The notes beneath the pieces are model-generated. The model did not search any database, had not been told where the DNA came from, and saw only the letters and a list, made by a program, of their open reading frames with translations. The position numbers and the translations under genes were made by a program. A stretch of 64,000 nt of DNA from Leptolyngbyaceae cyanobacterium (GTDB taxonomy: Bacteria; Cyanobacteriota; Cyanobacteriia; Cyanobacteriales; Aerosakkonemataceae), in contig DATNQN010000026.1 in NCBI GenBank assembly GCA_036703985.1, positions 1 through 64,000 of the forward strand. Reading direction: 5' to 3'. Of the stretch, positions 33,580 through 42,791 are shown piece by piece. Every line of letters starts with the position of its first letter. The first letter of the stretch is position 1.

Positions 33580-34788
33580 TTAGTGACCTGTATGGTTAGA
33601 AGCCGGAGTTGAGTTACGCTCGCCATGATGATGATTAATCAAACCTTCCGGCATCATTCCCATACCAGGCATTCCAGGCATAAAGCGATGATCGTGCAAA
33701 CCATCAGTGCCATATTGCTTACCTGGTTTCATGCTTTTGTGAGTCTCTGCCGATACCATCCATATAGCCCGTTTAATCTGTTCTTCCTTTTGCTTTTCCG
33801 TCATCCAATCAGAAGCCAAAATGTCATTAACCATATCGTGCAGCATATGCAAGTTATCGAAAACATTTGAGATATAAGGGAAACGTGCTGCAAAACGCGG
33901 GCTAACCTCAGCAAACATTGGCATAAAAGGTCGATCGGTCCGATACAATTCTGTTTCGTGATATCGTTTACCAACTAATATGTAAGCAGCACGCTGTTGT
34001 GCGAGGGTTTGGCTGTAGAGGGTGTCATACATCGTGCCTTGCAGCCAGTGGTAGCCCCAAAACAAACCGTTCACTTTCGGATACTTCTGGCGGAATGCTT
34101 TAGAGTAGGGCTGGGAATCCAGGTAGCCCATATTCATCGGCAAATCAGTGATAGCATAAGGTACAGTTTCGACGTAGAAGCGATATAAGCGATCGATTTC
34201 TGCTTCTTTTTCGCTGTCTGTCAATTTCGGACTTGCTAGCACATCTACGGTTTGTGCGTGCAAAATGTGCGTCCAGTCAAAAATTTGTTCTAAAACTCCA
34301 TATTTGCGGCCAAAAGTCGGCGAAATGTTAGCTTCATCAGGCATGAAGCGTGGCGGATTTTTTAGCACCCAATTAATGCGATCGAATGTCTGGGTTTCCA
34401 ATCGGTTTGCTTTTCCAGTTACGAGATCTTCGTAAGCCATTGCGTGACCTACAGCGACGGCATTTAAATCTCGTGCCAGCGCTTTTATGTTGTAAATAGC
34501 ATCGTTATAGACACCGCGCTGGCGATAAATATGGTTTCTATCCTTATTGTCAATCCAACTTGGCAATTTAGGTGGTAAAGGCGGTAGTATCTGGGTATGA
34601 GCAGATGGCTCTGGTGCTGTTGAATTATCAGTCCCATTTGGATGATGTCCTTGATGATTTTGGCCGTTATCTTGTTGATGGTTGAACGTAGTTTCCGCTC
34701 TAACAGTAGAGGGAAGTATTAATCCGAAAATTGTCACTATACCTGCTAAAAGAAGTTGTTTTGAATGCCTTGTTTTTTCACTTTTCAT
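33580..34788 (-). CDS. His/Met-rich periplasmic helical protein, unknown family
   Basis: This 402-aa exported protein has a signal peptide (cleavage near VRAE), a His-rich linker (HQQDNGQNHQGHHPNG), and a large helical domain. Two related segments occur: DWTHILHAQTVDVLAS (near 168) and DNLHMLHDMVNDILAS (near 315), each followed by a K/E-rich helix, pointing to an internal duplication with paired histidines. The tail is Met- and His-rich (MPGMPGMGMM, INHHHGERN). The composition suggests periplasmic copper binding. No operator was found upstream. Confidence 0.65.
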   Translation of the reverse strand: MKSEKTRHSKQLLLAGIVTIFGLILPSTVRAETTFNHQQDNGQNHQGHHPNGTDNSTAPEPSAHTQILPPLPPKLPSWIDNKDRNHIYRQRGVYNDAIYNIKALARDLNAVAVGHAMAYEDLVTGKANRLETQTFDRINWVLKNPPRFMPDEANISPTFGRKYGVLEQIFDWTHILHAQTVDVLASPKLTDSEKEAEIDRLYRFYVETVPYAITDLPMNMGYLDSQPYSKAFRQKYPKVNGLFWGYHWLQGTMYDTLYSQTLAQQRAAYILVGKRYHETELYRTDRPFMPMFAEVSPRFAARFPYISNVFDNLHMLHDMVNDILASDWMTEKQKEEQIKRAIWMVSAETHKSMKPGKQYGTDGLHDHRFMPGMPGMGMMPEGLINHHHGERNSTPASNHTGH

Positions 34789-35053
34789 ATTCTTCTCCTG
34801 ATGAAGTGCTGTACTTCAAAAAAAATGGTCTGTGTGAATCAAAGGTTAAATTTTTACCAGAGATGTAGGCAATAACTTTCCGGTGGCGAAGCCTGCACCT
34901 TGCGCTTAACGCATAGGGTAGACAGATAAACACAGATAAGAAAGGGAATTTAGACGATCGAACTAAATGTGAGAAGCTCAGAAGTTACGCTTTGCTAGTA
35001 CGGACAGCAGTAAGATTATGCGTAACTTCTAAAGCATTGAAACTAGAAAATTC
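34789..35053. other. Intergenic, nothing recognised
   Basis: These 265 bases upstream of the His-rich gene contain no TTTCAT pair or MerR-type dyad that I could find, so control of the 33580-32735 pair is unexplained. Confidence 0.35.
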
Positions 35054-35407
35054 TTAACGAATTGTCAGCGTCCTTAATTGAGAATCGACAGCATTTAAGT
35101 AATTTCGATCTTTTAAGAAATGCGGTGATAATTTATCTGCCCTTATCGCTGCTTGAACTAATTGTTCTGCACTCAACTTTCCCGTATGATGAGCAGAAAT
35201 AAGTTCCGCAGAACCGGGAATACCTTGTTCGGTAAAAAAACCTTGTCGCGCCATACTTACAAGTTCAAATGGAGTAAGCTTTTTCACATTGTCTGAAGCG
35301 TGACTAGAGGGTACTGAATGTATTGGTTGTGTTTGCGCTTCGACTGTAGGTGTAATCACAGCAGACAAAAATAAGAAAGACAAAGTTCCAATGATTAATC
35401 TCTTCAC
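35054..35407 (-). CDS. Small secreted protein, copy 2
   Basis: This 117-aa protein has the MKRLIIG signal peptide shared with the copy at 4856 and the same mature motifs (LTPFELVSMARQGFFTEQGIP, LVQAAIRADKLSP). It is driven by operator G. The middle linker has His residues (SSHASDN, AHHTGK) missing from copy 1. Confidence 0.75.
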   Translation of the reverse strand: MKRLIIGTLSFLFLSAVITPTVEAQTQPIHSVPSSHASDNVKKLTPFELVSMARQGFFTEQGIPGSAELISAHHTGKLSAEQLVQAAIRADKLSPHFLKDRNYLNAVDSQLRTLTIR

Positions 35408-35449
35408 GATCGAACTCCTAATTTACGTTGTATTTGTTCAACTAAAATT

Positions 35450-35481
35450 AGTCTAAATTCTCCATTTGGCTGGACAGTCAA
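35450..35481 (-). promoter_or_regulatory. MerR-type operator-promoter G
   Basis: Minus-strand TTGACT (35481-35476), a degenerate dyad (GTCCAG..TGGAGAAT), and -10 TAGACT (35455-35450, 20-bp spacer). It drives the small secreted protein copy 2. Confidence 0.65.
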
Positions 35482-35535
35482 GAGGTAAATCAAAATTTTT
35501 TGTTTTTTAATTTCAGAGTAAATATAGCTTTTAAG

Positions 35536-35584
35536 GCAAAAGCAGCAGATCGACTTATCAAATATAAGTCGATCTGCTGCTAAA
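35536..35584 (-). terminator. Strong terminator after merR copy 2
   Basis: A perfect 18-bp stem (AGCAGCAGATCGACTTAT and its complement) with a 5-base loop is followed on the minus strand by TTTTGCC. Confidence 0.65.
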
Positions 35585-35610
35585 TAATAAATTGACAAAT
35601 TAGTTATAAC

Positions 35611-36030
35611 TTACGCATAAGCTTGTTCGATCAGAGGACAAATTATTGTTTCTACTTTATCAGATAAAGTGTCCGAGCCAGCAAGTAGCCCTTCTAACTG
35701 TTGTTTCAGAATGAAAAGTTGATGAATTTGTTCGTCAATGCTTACTAACTTATCTTGCAGCTTAACTTTGGTATGTTCGCACGGCAAATTTCCTTGGTCG
35801 TGAACTGCCAATAATTCTCGAATTTCTGATAAACTTAATCCCAAGCTTTGAGCGCGTTTGATAAAGCTTAGGCGAGTCAAAACATCAGAAGTAAACAATC
35901 TATATTTCCCTTCGGTTCTGCCTGATGCTTTGAGTAAACCAAGTTCTTCATAGTAGCGAATGGTTTTGATCGGTACACCGCTTTCTTTGGCAACTGAACC
36001 AATGAGTTTTTGTTTTTCTTGGACTAACAT
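35611..36030 (-). CDS. MerR-family metal-responsive activator, copy 2
   Basis: From ATG 36030 this is a 139-aa protein close to copy 1 (MLVQE start, SVAKESGVPIKTIRYYEEL, RTEGKYRLF, IKRAQSLGLSL). Cys84 (LPCEH) and Cys131 (ICPLI) are conserved and the metal-loop start again lacks a cysteine. The open frame extends upstream to 36171, but that would place operator H inside the gene, so the later ATG is right. Autoregulated from operator H. Confidence 0.85.
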   Translation of the reverse strand: MLVQEKQKLIGSVAKESGVPIKTIRYYEELGLLKASGRTEGKYRLFTSDVLTRLSFIKRAQSLGLSLSEIRELLAVHDQGNLPCEHTKVKLQDKLVSIDEQIHQLFILKQQLEGLLAGSDTLSDKVETIICPLIEQAYA

Positions 36031-36063
36031 ACTGATTTCCTCTACTCGATCTAACCTAAATTT

Positions 36064-36095
36064 AGGATAGACTCTCCAGTTAACTGGAGAGTCAA
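36064..36095 (-). promoter_or_regulatory. MerR-type operator-promoter H
   Basis: Minus-strand TTGACT (36095-36090), a perfect dyad ACTCTCCAG-TTAA-CTGGAGAGT and -10 TATCCT (36069-36064, 20-bp spacer). It drives merR copy 2 and is the best-formed of the ten. Confidence 0.8.
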
Positions 36096-36158
36096 GAGGA
36101 GTCAGAAAATTTTTTTGAGACTGGCTGATGATCGCATTAACTACTGTATAGCAGGTGC

Positions 36159-36290
36159 TTAGACAAACCATTCAAGCGATCGCGGTTGAAAACCTAACTC
36201 CCGTTTAGCTTTGGCATTGGATGCGCCCCGCAGTTTAGTGGCGTAGTACACCCCATATTCACCTTGAGTTGCCAAGGCTTGATACTTTGG
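36159..36290 (-). pseudogene. C-terminal remnant of an NAD-dependent epimerase/SDR
   Basis: A minus-strand open stretch without a start reads YYATKLRGASNAKAKRELGF and ends at 36159; this is the usual C-terminal signature of extended SDR (epimerase/dehydratase) enzymes. The rest of the gene is missing. It occupies the place where phytochelatin synthase stands in the first block. Confidence 0.6.
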
Positions 36291-36293
36291 CTG

Positions 36294-37241
36294 TTAGTTA
36301 TTTAAAGCTTGAGCAGCCCTTTCATCAGGTTGATATGCGTTAGCTGCTTGCACTTTTATGATGCCTCGAACCATATTCATGCCACAGCTAAAAGTGTGTT
36401 CTCCCTCTTCAAAGGGAGTAAATTCGATCGTTGTAATTTGATGCAACGGTAAATCGGTAGCAATATCGAAATCTGGAATCAGAACTTTGGCTAAACATCC
36501 ACTGGGATTTTCGCGTAAAAAATTAAGTTGGACGGGTTTCCCTGCTTTAAGCACCAGATGATTTGGCTCGTAACCTTTGTCAACAATGATAGTTACTTTC
36601 TGAATTTCTTGGTCAAGATTTGGATTAATTTGCATTGTTTTAGCTTCCATTACTGTCTCACGCTGATTTGTTGAAATGAACGATATTGGCTCATTTTTTG
36701 CTTTTGATTCACGTTGTTCATCTTCTACAATGATTTGGCCGCGAAACATATTCATTCCACAGGTAAAGAGATAAATCCCTGCTTTAGTGGGTGTAAATTC
36801 TACAGAAGTTACCGCATTAACTGGCAAATCTGCTGCGATATGAAAATCAGGAATTAATACTTGTTCCAAACAACTGCTAGGGTCTTGACGATGAAAGTTA
36901 AAACGCACAGGTTGACCTGCTTGCACGACAATGCGGCTGGGTTCATAACCACCATCAACAGTAACAGTTACTTCTTGAATTCCTCCACTTGCAGTTGCTT
37001 TCTTCGATTTAGGTTTGCTCAAAAGAAACCACCAAAGTTCTAAACTAATTAATCCGAGTCCAGCCAGAGTAACTAAAACCTTATTACTTAAAGGTTGTTC
37101 AATAGCACGGAACTGATTTGTTTGTTCTGTTTGAGTTGAGTGCGCTTCATGGGTAGTTTGTGCAATAGCATCACCAAATCCCATTCCTAACACAACACCT
37201 AAACTCGCAATTCCACCGATAATTACTGTTTTGTTTAACAT
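36294..37241 (-). CDS. Membrane-anchored double-cupredoxin protein, copy 2
   Basis: This 315-aa paralog of the protein at 7423 keeps the N-terminal anchor, the LELWWFLL membrane segment and two cupredoxin-like domains with SSCLEQ...TCGMNMFRG and SGCLAK...SCGMNMVRG. The linker between domains is different and longer. It ends the chaperone-copA-peptide operon of the second block. Confidence 0.8.
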   Translation of the reverse strand: MLNKTVIIGGIASLGVVLGMGFGDAIAQTTHEAHSTQTEQTNQFRAIEQPLSNKVLVTLAGLGLISLELWWFLLSKPKSKKATASGGIQEVTVTVDGGYEPSRIVVQAGQPVRFNFHRQDPSSCLEQVLIPDFHIAADLPVNAVTSVEFTPTKAGIYLFTCGMNMFRGQIIVEDEQRESKAKNEPISFISTNQRETVMEAKTMQINPNLDQEIQKVTIIVDKGYEPNHLVLKAGKPVQLNFLRENPSGCLAKVLIPDFDIATDLPLHQITTIEFTPFEEGEHTFSCGMNMVRGIIKVQAANAYQPDERAAQALNN

Positions 37242-37378
37242 GGGAAAACCTCCGTAAAATTAATCAAGAAAAGATGATTGAAGTAAGAGCGGGGTAGCGG
37301 GTTTTGCACAAATCTCAATTTCTTTCTTATTGGCTAAAACCCACTATTTATCTTGATTCATCAGCATCTAGGGATTGA

Positions 37379-37474
37379 TTAAGCTAATACTCCTAGAATC
37401 GAGCCGGAAATTACCCCAAGCAGAAAACCAAATCCTACTAATGTTCCCCAAAATGTTAGTTTATCTTTCATCAT
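37379..37474 (-). CDS. 31-aa membrane peptide between copA and cupredoxin gene, copy 2
   Basis: ATG-ATG at 37474 behind GAGG opens a 31-codon frame ending at 37379. The peptide starts MMKDK and its helix has GTLVGFGFLLGVISGS, nearly the same as copy 1 at 8396. Position and sequence are conserved while synonymous sites differ, which supports a real gene. Confidence 0.7.
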   Translation of the reverse strand: MMKDKLTFWGTLVGFGFLLGVISGSILGVLA

Positions 37475-37498
37475 GGTTGCCTCTAAAGTAAAATGAAA

Positions 37499-39764
37499 TT
37501 AACCAGCTAATTTGGTTCGGAAATTACGAAGACGCAACGCATTTGCGATCACAGAAACCGAACTAAATGCCATTGCTGCACCAGCAATAATCGGATTGAG
37601 AAGCCATCCAAAAATTGGGAAGAGAATACCTGCTGCGATCGGAATACCTGCCACGTTGTAAATAAAAGCGAAAAACAAATTTTGTTTGATGTTTTGCATC
37701 GTGGAACGCGACAATTGAATCGCGGTAACAATGCCGTGTAAGTCACCAGAAATTAGAGTGATATCGCTAGCAGCAATGGCTACATCTGTTCCGGTGCCAA
37801 TTGCCATTCCGACATCTGCTTGAGCCAATGCAGGCGCATCATTAATACCATCTCCCACCATTGCCACAATTTTTCCTTCTGCCTGAATATTTTCAACTTG
37901 AGCCGCTTTTTGGTCGGGACGAACTTCTGCAATTACTCGTTTGATACCAACTTCTTGCGCTATTACTTCAGCCGTGCGACGGTTATCACCTGTTAGCATC
38001 ACTACTTCTAATCCCATCTTTTGCAAGAGCCGAATTGCATTAGCAGAAGAAGGTTTGACGGCATCAGAGATAGCCATAATTCCTGCTATTTCGTCATCAA
38101 CTGCCAGCCAAATTACTGTTTTACCGAGATATTCCAAGCGCTCCCAATCTTGTTCTAATTTATGGGTATCAATTCCCAATTCTGTCATCCAACGGTGCGT
38201 ACCAATTTGTACCCATTGAGCGGAAACAAAGCCTTGTACGCCACTGCCTGCGATCGCTTCAAATTCTTGAGCATCTATTAAGTTTACACCTTGAGATTGA
38301 GCATATTGCACAACAGCTTCGGCTAGAGGATGTTCCGAATTTCTTTCTATAGATGCGGCTAACTGCAAAAGTTTTAATTCATTGCGATTAGCTGTACCGT
38401 TAATGGTTAGGAAATGGGTAACAGTTGGCTTTCCTTGGGTAATCGTGCCTGTTTTATCGAGAACGATCGCTTGTAATTTATGCGCTAATTCCAAGCTTTC
38501 TGCACCTTTAATTAAAATGCCGTTTTCTGCTCCTTTTCCAGTTCCCACCATGATGGAAGTTGGTGTTGCTAAACCCAAAGCACAAGGACAAGCGATAATT
38601 AAAACACCGACAGTTGTAATCAATGCCATCGTTACATTTCCCATGATGTTATACCAGAGGATGAAAGTTGCGATCGCGATCGCAATCACCACTGGAACAA
38701 ACCATCCTGTAATTTGATCTGCCAATCTCTGAATTGGTGCTTTGGAACCTTGTGCTTGTTGGACTAATTGCACGATTTGTGCTAAAAAAGTGTCCTTTCC
38801 AACTCGCGTAGCCCGGAATTTAAAGCTACCTGTTTTATTAATAGTAGCTCCAATCACTTCATCACCGGGTTGCTTTTTCACAGGTAAACTTTCACCTGTC
38901 ACCATTGCTTCATCTATGGTTGATGAGCCATCAATAATCTCACCATCGACAGGAATTTTTTCACCGGGACGCACCAAGATTACATCGCCTAAAACTACTT
39001 CGGCAATCGGAACATCTACTTCTTTTCCGTTGCGAATTACTCTGGCGGTTTTCGCTTGCAATCCCATCAGTTTGCGAATGGCTTCCGAGGTTTGTCCTTT
39101 GGCGCGATTCTCCAACAATTTGCCTAACAAAATCAGCGTAATAATCACCGCAGCCGCTTCATAATACACATCTGCTGCCAATCCCTGATTAGTTAGTAAA
39201 AAATGTTGGGAATAATGTGGCAAAGATGGAATAGAAATAAGCAGCACCCGTACCAACTGCGACTAAGGTATCCATCGTGGCGGCATGACGCTTTAAGGCT
39301 TTCCAAGCATTAATATAGAAGCTACGACCGCACCAAAATTGTACAGGTGTAGTTAATATTAATTGCAGCCAGGGATTGTGCAACCACATTGGGATGAAAG
39401 GAATTGATAATCCTGTCATCATTGGCAGAGAGCCAACTACTAGAATGGCGCTAATTATGCCACCAAACCAAACTTTGTTGAGTAACTGTCGAGTTTCGGC
39501 TTGTCTTTCTTGCCGTTCGACATCATCATCTCTAACTAACAAATCGTGCGATTTTATTGGTTGAGCAACATATCCGGCGGCATCAACTGCATCCTGAATT
39601 GCATCCAAATTGGTTTGTTTCGGGTCATAAGTAACAGATGCTTGTTCTGCACCGAAGTTGACGTTACACGCTTCCACACCAGTAACAGAGAGAATTGCGT
39701 CCTCGATCGCATTTGCACAGGAAGCACAACTCATACCCCGCAGTTTTAAATTTGCGTTTTCCAT
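37499..39764 (-). pseudogene. copA: Copper P-type ATPase copy 2, frameshifted
   Basis: This gene is closely similar to copA copy 1 over its whole length ([27 protein letters not shown]) but is split. The N-terminal part (from ATG 39764) reads in frame to a stop at 39189 just after FPTFFTN; the remaining 560 residues continue in another frame from [10 protein letters not shown]. One extra base near 39192-39200 (around TTTTTTACTAACTAATC) explains it. It is either a recent inactivation or a sequencing error. Downstream genes may still be transcribed. Confidence 0.8.
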
Positions 39765-39792
39765 TACCTTACTTCCTTTTTTTTCTTCAATA

Positions 39793-39993
39793 TTAGTGAC
39801 AGGCAACTGTATAACCAGCAGATGTAATTGCCTCTGTAACGGCTGCTTCAGATGCTTGAGTTTCAATATTGACCAGTTTGGTTTTTGAATCTGCCTGGAC
39901 GTTTGCGGCTGGGTCTAAGGTTTTGATAGCCTTGGTAATCTTTTCTCCGCAAGCTGAACAAGCCATATTGGGAACTTTTAACTGTAGTTTCAT
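39793..39993 (-). CDS. Atx1/CopZ-like copper chaperone, copy 2
   Basis: This 66-aa protein has MACSACGE at the metal site and GYTVACH at the end, like copy 1. It lies 28 bp upstream of copA copy 2 and is driven by operator I. Confidence 0.9.
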   Translation of the reverse strand: MKLQLKVPNMACSACGEKITKAIKTLDPAANVQADSKTKLVNIETQASEAAVTEAITSAGYTVACH

Positions 39994-40029
39994 GGTTGAA
40001 CTTCTCCTTTCCTTTGAGCGGTTAATCCT

Positions 40030-40061
40030 ATCTTTAACTGTCCAGCCGACTGGAGAATCAA
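40030..40061 (-). promoter_or_regulatory. MerR-type operator-promoter I
   Basis: Minus-strand TTGATT (40061-40056), dyad ATTCTCCAG-TCGG-CTGGACAGT and -10 TAAAGA or AAAGAT near 40030-40036. It is slightly degenerate and drives chaperone copy 2. Confidence 0.65.
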
Positions 40062-40256
40062 GGGGTAAAGAGAAAAATTTTTGAGCTTCTCTAAAAATGA
40101 GAACTGGACAGCTTGCACAACAGGCACCGCTGTCTCTTAGGGGCTCTCATATATATCAGTTAGGAAATAAGGATGATTTATTACCAGTGGGAATTGTGAT
40201 TTCATCTTATTTTTATTTTCTTGTTGTATGTTGCCTCAGTTAATAAGAGCTAATAA

Positions 40257-40273
40257 TTTCATCCTGATTTCAT
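40257..40273 (+). promoter_or_regulatory. CopR-type box before copA copy 3
   Basis: TTTCATCCTGATTTCAT, then after 6 bp the inverted half-site ATGAAA (40280-40285). A degenerate box TTTCATCTTATTTTTAT lies at 40200-40216. It is about 106 bp upstream of operator J, so copA copy 3 appears under both regulators. Confidence 0.75.
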
Positions 40274-40362
40274 TTCTTTATGAAATAATGGGAATATTGA
40301 TGATTTTTCTTTTTAACGCCTGAGAAAATTTAGATATGCCAGTTAACTTTTATTGCATATTA

Positions 40363-40394
40363 TTGTCTCTCCAGTTAGGGGGAGACTATATCTT
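40363..40394 (+). promoter_or_regulatory. MerR-type operator-promoter J
   Basis: TTGTCT (40363-40368), dyad TCTCTCCAG..GGGGAGACT and -10 TATCTT (40389-40394, 20-bp spacer). It drives copA copy 3 and the downstream operon. Confidence 0.7.
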
Positions 40395-40494
40395 AGTTAG
40401 TAGGAAGTGATTGAGTTATCTAGTTTGTAGAGGAAGTTTTTCAATCCAACCGATTTAAATTTTTTCCCGCTCTTTCTAGTAAGAGGAGTCAGTG

Positions 40495-42774
40495 ATGGAA
40501 ACATTGCATTTGCGATTGAAAGGCATGAGTTGTGCGTCTTGTGCAAGCACAATTGAGCAAGCCATCCAATCTGTTCCTGGCGTCATTAATTGCAATGTAA
40601 ATTTTGGAATAGAACAAGCCAGTGTCACCTATGATGCCAAGCAAACAAATTCCGACCAAATCACCCATGCGGTGAGTGAAGTCGGTTACTCTGCTCACCC
40701 TATCTCCGAACCAGGGGAGGAAGAAGACGATACGGAGAGAACTGTTCGCAAAGCCGAACAGCAAGACCTTAAGCGTAAGGTGATTGTTGGTGGGATATTA
40801 AGCGTTTTACTGATAATTGGTACGCTTGAACATATAGGAATGCCATTGCCAGAGCTTCTTCAATGGTTAGCGATTCCTTGGGTACAGTTAATCCTTGCTT
40901 TCCCCGTTCAGTTTTGGGTGGGTCAATCCTTTTATCAAGGAGCAATTTCGGCGTTTCGGCACCGTACTGCCGACATGAACACCCTGATTGCTTTGGGGAC
41001 TACGATCGCCTACTTCTATTCCGTCTGGACTACGGTAAATCCTGGATTCTTCCTATCTCAAGGGCTAAAGCCAGAGATTTACTTTGAAGCCTCGGCTGTA
41101 ATCATTACCCTGACACTGGTAGGTCGCTTTCTGGAGAACCGGGCTAAGGGCGAAACATCAGAAGCCATCCGCAAATTGATGGGGTTGCAGGCGAAAACAG
41201 CACGGGTGGTTCGCGCTGGCAAAGAGATAGACATTCCCATTGCTGAGGTTGTGGTGGGAGATATAGTGGTGGTGCGTCCTGGAGAGAAAATTCCGGTTGA
41301 TGGTGAGGTGATTGCAGGGTCATCGGCAGTAGATGAGTCCATGATTACAGGTGAGAGCATCCCCATCACCAAACAACCTGGAGATGACGTGATTGGAGCC
41401 ACTATCAACAAAACTGGCAGCTTCCGCTTTCAAGCAACGCGGGTTGGTAAAGACACGGCGTTGGCTCAAATTGTCAAACTGGTGCAGCAAGCACAGGGGT
41501 CAAAAGCACCCATTCAAAAGCTGGCAGACCAAGTGACTGGATGGTTTGTACCTGCGGTAATTGGTCTGGCGATCGCAACCTTTGTCCTCTGGTTTGACTT
41601 TATGGGGAACATCACCCTAGCCATGATTACGATGGTGGGCGTTCTGATTATCGCGTGTCCCTGTGCTTTGGGTTTGGCTACCCCCACATCCGTTACAGTC
41701 GGTATCGGTAAAGGCGCGGAAAATGGCATTTTGATTAAAGGGGCAGATAGTCTGCAACTTGCCCATCAAATTCAAACCATTGTTTTAGATAAAACGGGTA
41801 CTATTACCCAAGGAAAACCAGGGGTAACAGACTTTGCCACTATGCTGGAGATGGATCGAGACGATAACCAAGCTTGGGCGATTGAGCCACTAACCTTGTT
41901 GCAACTAGCGGGGGCAGTTGAGCGCAACTCAGAACACCCTCTAGCAGAAGCCGTGGTCACCTATGCCGAGTCTCAGAGTGGACTCAAAGCTTTACCGGAA
42001 GCAGAAAAGTTTGAAGCTATTGCAGGCAGTGGTGTCCAAGGCATTGTTGAAGGTCGATCGGTACAAATCGGGACTCAACGTTGGATGGATGAGTTGGGGA
42101 TTGAAACGCTGCCCCTGCACCCACAAAAAGTTGCTTGGGAAGACGCAGGTAAAACCGCCGTATTCATAGCAGTTAACAAGCAAGTGCAGGGACTCATCGG
42201 TATTGCAGACACCATCAAACCGTCTTCACCCCCTGCCATTAGAGCCATGCAAAGAATGGGGTTAGAGGTGGTAATGCTCACCGGGGATAATCGGCGTACA
42301 GCAGAAGCGATCGCGCAGCAAGTCGGGATTAGGCGCGTTTTGGCAGAAGTACGCCCCGACCAAAAAGCTGACACCGTGAAGAAGCTGCAAGCTGAAGGCA
42401 AAGTTGTTGCAATGGTGGGGGATGGGATCAACGATGCACCTGCCTTAGCTCAGGCAGACGTAGGTTTGGCAATTGGGACGGGAACAGATGTTGCGATCGC
42501 AGCCAGCGACATTACCCTCATTTCCGGCGATCTTCAAGGCATCGTTACTGCCATCAAACTCAGTCGTGCGACTATGCGGAACATTCGCCAGAATCTCTTG
42601 TTTGCCTTTGCCTACAACGTCGCTGGCATTCCCCTAGCTGCTGGAATTTTATTCCCCTTCTTTGGCTGGTTACTCAACCCAATTATCGCTGGGGCAGCAA
42701 TGGCATTTAGTTCTGTTTCTGTAGTCACCAATGCTTTGCGCTTGCGACAGTTCCAACCAGAACTGAGTCGATGA
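40495..42774 (+). CDS. copA: Copper-translocating P-type ATPase, copy 3
   Basis: Starting at ATG 40495 behind AGAGGAG, this 759-aa P1B ATPase has GMSCASC in its N-terminal metal domain, [20 protein letters not shown], a SEHPLAEA motif and GDGINDAP. It is intact, more divergent than the other two copies, and on the opposite strand. It leads an operon with the lipoprotein, the third cupredoxin protein and DUF305/DUF2933 genes. Confidence 0.95.
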   Translation: METLHLRLKGMSCASCASTIEQAIQSVPGVINCNVNFGIEQASVTYDAKQTNSDQITHAVSEVGYSAHPISEPGEEEDDTERTVRKAEQQDLKRKVIVGGILSVLLIIGTLEHIGMPLPELLQWLAIPWVQLILAFPVQFWVGQSFYQGAISAFRHRTADMNTLIALGTTIAYFYSVWTTVNPGFFLSQGLKPEIYFEASAVIITLTLVGRFLENRAKGETSEAIRKLMGLQAKTARVVRAGKEIDIPIAEVVVGDIVVVRPGEKIPVDGEVIAGSSAVDESMITGESIPITKQPGDDVIGATINKTGSFRFQATRVGKDTALAQIVKLVQQAQGSKAPIQKLADQVTGWFVPAVIGLAIATFVLWFDFMGNITLAMITMVGVLIIACPCALGLATPTSVTVGIGKGAENGILIKGADSLQLAHQIQTIVLDKTGTITQGKPGVTDFATMLEMDRDDNQAWAIEPLTLLQLAGAVERNSEHPLAEAVVTYAESQSGLKALPEAEKFEAIAGSGVQGIVEGRSVQIGTQRWMDELGIETLPLHPQKVAWEDAGKTAVFIAVNKQVQGLIGIADTIKPSSPPAIRAMQRMGLEVVMLTGDNRRTAEAIAQQVGIRRVLAEVRPDQKADTVKKLQAEGKVVAMVGDGINDAPALAQADVGLAIGTGTDVAIAASDITLISGDLQGIVTAIKLSRATMRNIRQNLLFAFAYNVAGIPLAAGILFPFFGWLLNPIIAGAAMAFSSVSVVTNALRLRQFQPELSR

Positions 42775-42791
42775 TTAAATAGAAGATAATC

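Noticed and set aside
36031-36171. Upstream extension of merR copy 2
   Set aside because: It would place operator H within the coding region; the copy-1 alignment begins at MLVQE.
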